Source: Pseudomonadota bacterium (GTDB lineage Bacteria; Pseudomonadota; Alphaproteobacteria; Rhizobiales; Hyphomicrobiaceae). From it: a stretch of DNA of 26,059 bases. Below are positions 24,743-26,059 of this stretch, piece by piece. Position numbers and translations under genes: made by a program. The stretch lies in assembly GCA_023410905.1 (NCBI GenBank), contig JAEYPL010000360.1, forward strand, positions 1 through 26,059. Reading direction: 5' to 3'. The notes below the pieces were generated by a model. That model had not been told where the DNA came from and made no database searches. It saw only the letters and a program-made list of their open reading frames with translations. The stretch's first letter is position 1, and every line of letters begins with the position of its first letter.

Positions 24743-25636
24743 CTACAGGCGCTTTGCCTGACGCAGCTCCATGAGGGCGGTGCGCACGATCTCGTACGCC
24801 GGCTCGATGGGCTTCCTTCGATGCTCGATGAGCGCCAGCGTCCGCCGCAGCGGTGGGTCCATCGGGCGAACGACAATATCCTTGTCGCGCTTGCTGACGG
24901 CCATCTGCGGAACGATGGAAATGCCGAGATGGGAAGCGACCGCACTCTTGACCGCCTCGATCGTGCCGAGGTGCATCCGGACGCGCGGTTGCTCGCCCGC
25001 GCGCGAGATCCACTGCATCACGATTTCGTGCACGGCGGCACGCGTGTGCTCCATAAGGAGGGGATGCTGCAGCGCCAGCTCCGGCGTCAGCCGGCTCGGA
25101 ATATCACGCGCCTTTGCCGGGAATACGGCCACCAGCTCATCCACGATCAATGGCGTGACCACGAGCTGCGCCTTGTCGACGGGCAGCGTCACGATGGCCA
25201 GATCGAGGCGGTTGTCGAGGATCGCCTCCACGCTTTCCCGCGTCGGCAGATTGGTGACATGAAGCTCGATGCCCGGATGATCCAGGCTCAGCCTCCGCAG
25301 CACTGGCGGCAGCAGATACATGAGCACCGTATTGGTCGTGCCGATGCGTGCCCGGCCCATCCAGCCATCGCGGTAGCGCCGCATGAGCGCATCCGCGGCG
25401 TCGCTCTCCCTGAGAATGCGGACGGCCGCCTCGACAAGATCGCGTCCGGGCCGCGTCGTATGCGCCTGCTTGCCGAGACGCTCGAAAAGTTTCACGCCGA
25501 AGCGGCGCTCCAGCTCGCGCACCTGCACGCTGACGGCCGGTTGCGAAAGATGCAGGCGGCGCGCGGCCGCGGAGAAGCTCTTGCTCTCGGCTACCGCGAG
25601 AAGCGTGCGCAATTGATCGAGATTGAGACTGCGCAT
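24743..25636 (-). CDS. LysR-type transcriptional regulator
   Basis: 297-aa regulator of normal length. The HTH is at about 1-60 (MRSLNLDQLRTLLAVAESKSFSAAARRLHLSQPAVSVQVRELERRFG in successive positions). The effector domain is about 92-290, beginning GRARIGTTNTVLMYLLPPVLRRL. The SD before the ATG at 25636 is weak (GGATGATT), as is common for LysR genes. Targets are not obvious: the DUF1127 gene lies downstream on the same strand after about 200 nt, and a partial plus-strand frame lies upstream. An AT-rich dyad 33 nt upstream could mediate autoregulation. Confidence 0.92.
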   Translation of the reverse strand: MRSLNLDQLRTLLAVAESKSFSAAARRLHLSQPAVSVQVRELERRFGVKLFERLGKQAHTTRPGRDLVEAAVRILRESDAADALMRRYRDGWMGRARIGTTNTVLMYLLPPVLRRLSLDHPGIELHVTNLPTRESVEAILDNRLDLAIVTLPVDKAQLVVTPLIVDELVAVFPAKARDIPSRLTPELALQHPLLMEHTRAAVHEIVMQWISRAGEQPRVRMHLGTIEAVKSAVASHLGISIVPQMAVSKRDKDIVVRPMDPPLRRTLALIEHRRKPIEPAYEIVRTALMELRQAKRL

Positions 25637-25958
25637 CTCAAATCATCCATTATCAAAACCATCACAACAATAAATTTGCATTATTTACCGGTTCCGACAA
25701 CTGTGCGCCCGTCGGCCCCGATATCGACAGCCCGATACGCGCAGCCGGCGCTCAGCAAAATGAGCGGCATTCAATCTGATCGCGCGATCGTTTGTTGATG
25801 CCGGCGTGTGGCAGCCTGATCATAGCAAGCTCTCCGGCGAGCAATCAGCGGGCCGCAACGACGTGCCCGCGCCGTGACTGCGATGCTTCTTCGGTCGCAA
25901 ACGCCCGGGCATCGACAACAAGCGAAATATCAAAACCAAGATGATGGAGCGAAGCGTC
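25637..25958. other. Intergenic region upstream of the second LysR gene
   Basis: About 320 nt with no convincing gene. The part next to the LysR gene (25637-25690) is AT-rich and should hold its promoter and operator. The remainder is GC-rich and contains CGATCGCGCGATCG-like self-complementary sequence near 25778-25792. I see no tRNA, terminator or insertion-sequence end. Confidence 0.4.
25669..25685. promoter_or_regulatory. AT-rich dyad with T-N11-A, candidate LysR box
   Basis: AATAA and TTATT flank seven bases, and T25671 and A25683 are exactly 11 bases apart, the classical LysR box. It lies 33 nt upstream of the LysR start, where an autoregulatory site is expected. Confidence 0.45.
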
Positions 25959-26059
25959 ATGTCCTATCAATCGATCGCGAGCGGCGCAGCCCGCCGTATT
26001 CCGCCCTCGCCGACGGCCCCCAGCCCCCGCCCCCAGCCCCCAGCACGCCAGGATGGCCC
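25959..26059 (+). CDS. Putative protein, partial at the window edge
   Basis: An open frame begins at the ATG at 25959, with GGAG nine bases upstream, and runs off the window after 33 codons without a stop. It reads MSYQSIASGAARRIPPSPT and then a Pro/Ser/Arg-rich stretch. Earlier in-frame ATGs at 25944 and 25941 lack an SD. The Pro-rich portion comes from a C-run repeat, so the frame could be accidental. The position, divergent from a LysR gene, would suit a LysR target. It is not recognised. Confidence 0.35.
   Translation, partial: MSYQSIASGAARRIPPSPTAPSPRPQPPARQDG
26017..26043. repeat. Four C5 runs: G-quadruplex/i-motif candidate
   Basis: C5 runs at 26017-26021, 26024-26028, 26030-26034 and 26037-26041 are separated by AG, G and AG. 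The minus strand therefore carries four G5 runs with loops of two, one and two bases, which satisfies the strictest G-quadruplex patterns. It lies within the putative 5' coding part of the partial gene. Confidence 0.7.

Overview
The window reads as a high-GC alphaproteobacterial chromosome segment, most likely from the Hyphomicrobiales (rhizobia-like). Supporting signs are a FixJ-type response regulator beside a soluble PAS histidine kinase, a DUF1127 protein, a long-leader TonB receptor, and a palindrome at the left edge of the kind scattered through rhizobial genomes. All protein names are calls from motifs and remembered family sequences; no search was run.

Left part (1-8000): a dialkylglycine-decarboxylase-like PLP enzyme (minus) lies divergent from a haem/haemoprotein-type TonB receptor (plus), which ends at a strong intrinsic terminator. 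Facing it is a complete polar-amino-acid ABC importer operon on the minus strand: binding protein, two overlapping permeases and an ATPase, with a strong hairpin between the binding-protein gene and the first permease. A YbaK-type Cys-tRNA(Pro) deacylase precedes it.

Middle (8000-14700): two response regulators (FixJ-like with HTH, then a lone receiver) and a 1126-residue soluble histidine kinase built from five tandem PAS-like modules of two alternating types (A-B-A-A-B). The kinase's first PAS domain is split by an apparent one-base frameshift. Two alpha/beta hydrolases follow. The second, a non-haem chloroperoxidase relative, carries an in-frame amber stop between its catalytic Ser and its Asp/His. 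Its final stop codon shares a CTAG palindrome with the stop of the converging LysR gene.

Right part (14700-21713): a LysR regulator sits across a perfect 6-6-6 inverted repeat from a five-gene run: VOC ring-cleaving dioxygenase, MhqD-like esterase, YcaC-like isochorismatase-fold hydrolase, MFS exporter, and an amidohydrolase with a Cys/His-rich tail. The first two genes resemble Mhq (quinone/catechol stress) proteins, so I infer an inducible aromatic/electrophile detoxification unit.

Right end: minus-strand genes for an L,D-transpeptidase, an MlrC-like M81 metallopeptidase, a DUF1127 protein and a second LysR regulator. A short plus-strand reading frame runs off the edge. Its start contains four C5 runs, a G-quadruplex motif on the opposite strand. 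I saw no rRNA, tRNA, CRISPR array, transposase or phage gene. The most unusual items are the A/B PAS array with its broken start, the amber-interrupted hydrolase, the G4 motif and the metal-binding-like amidohydrolase tail.
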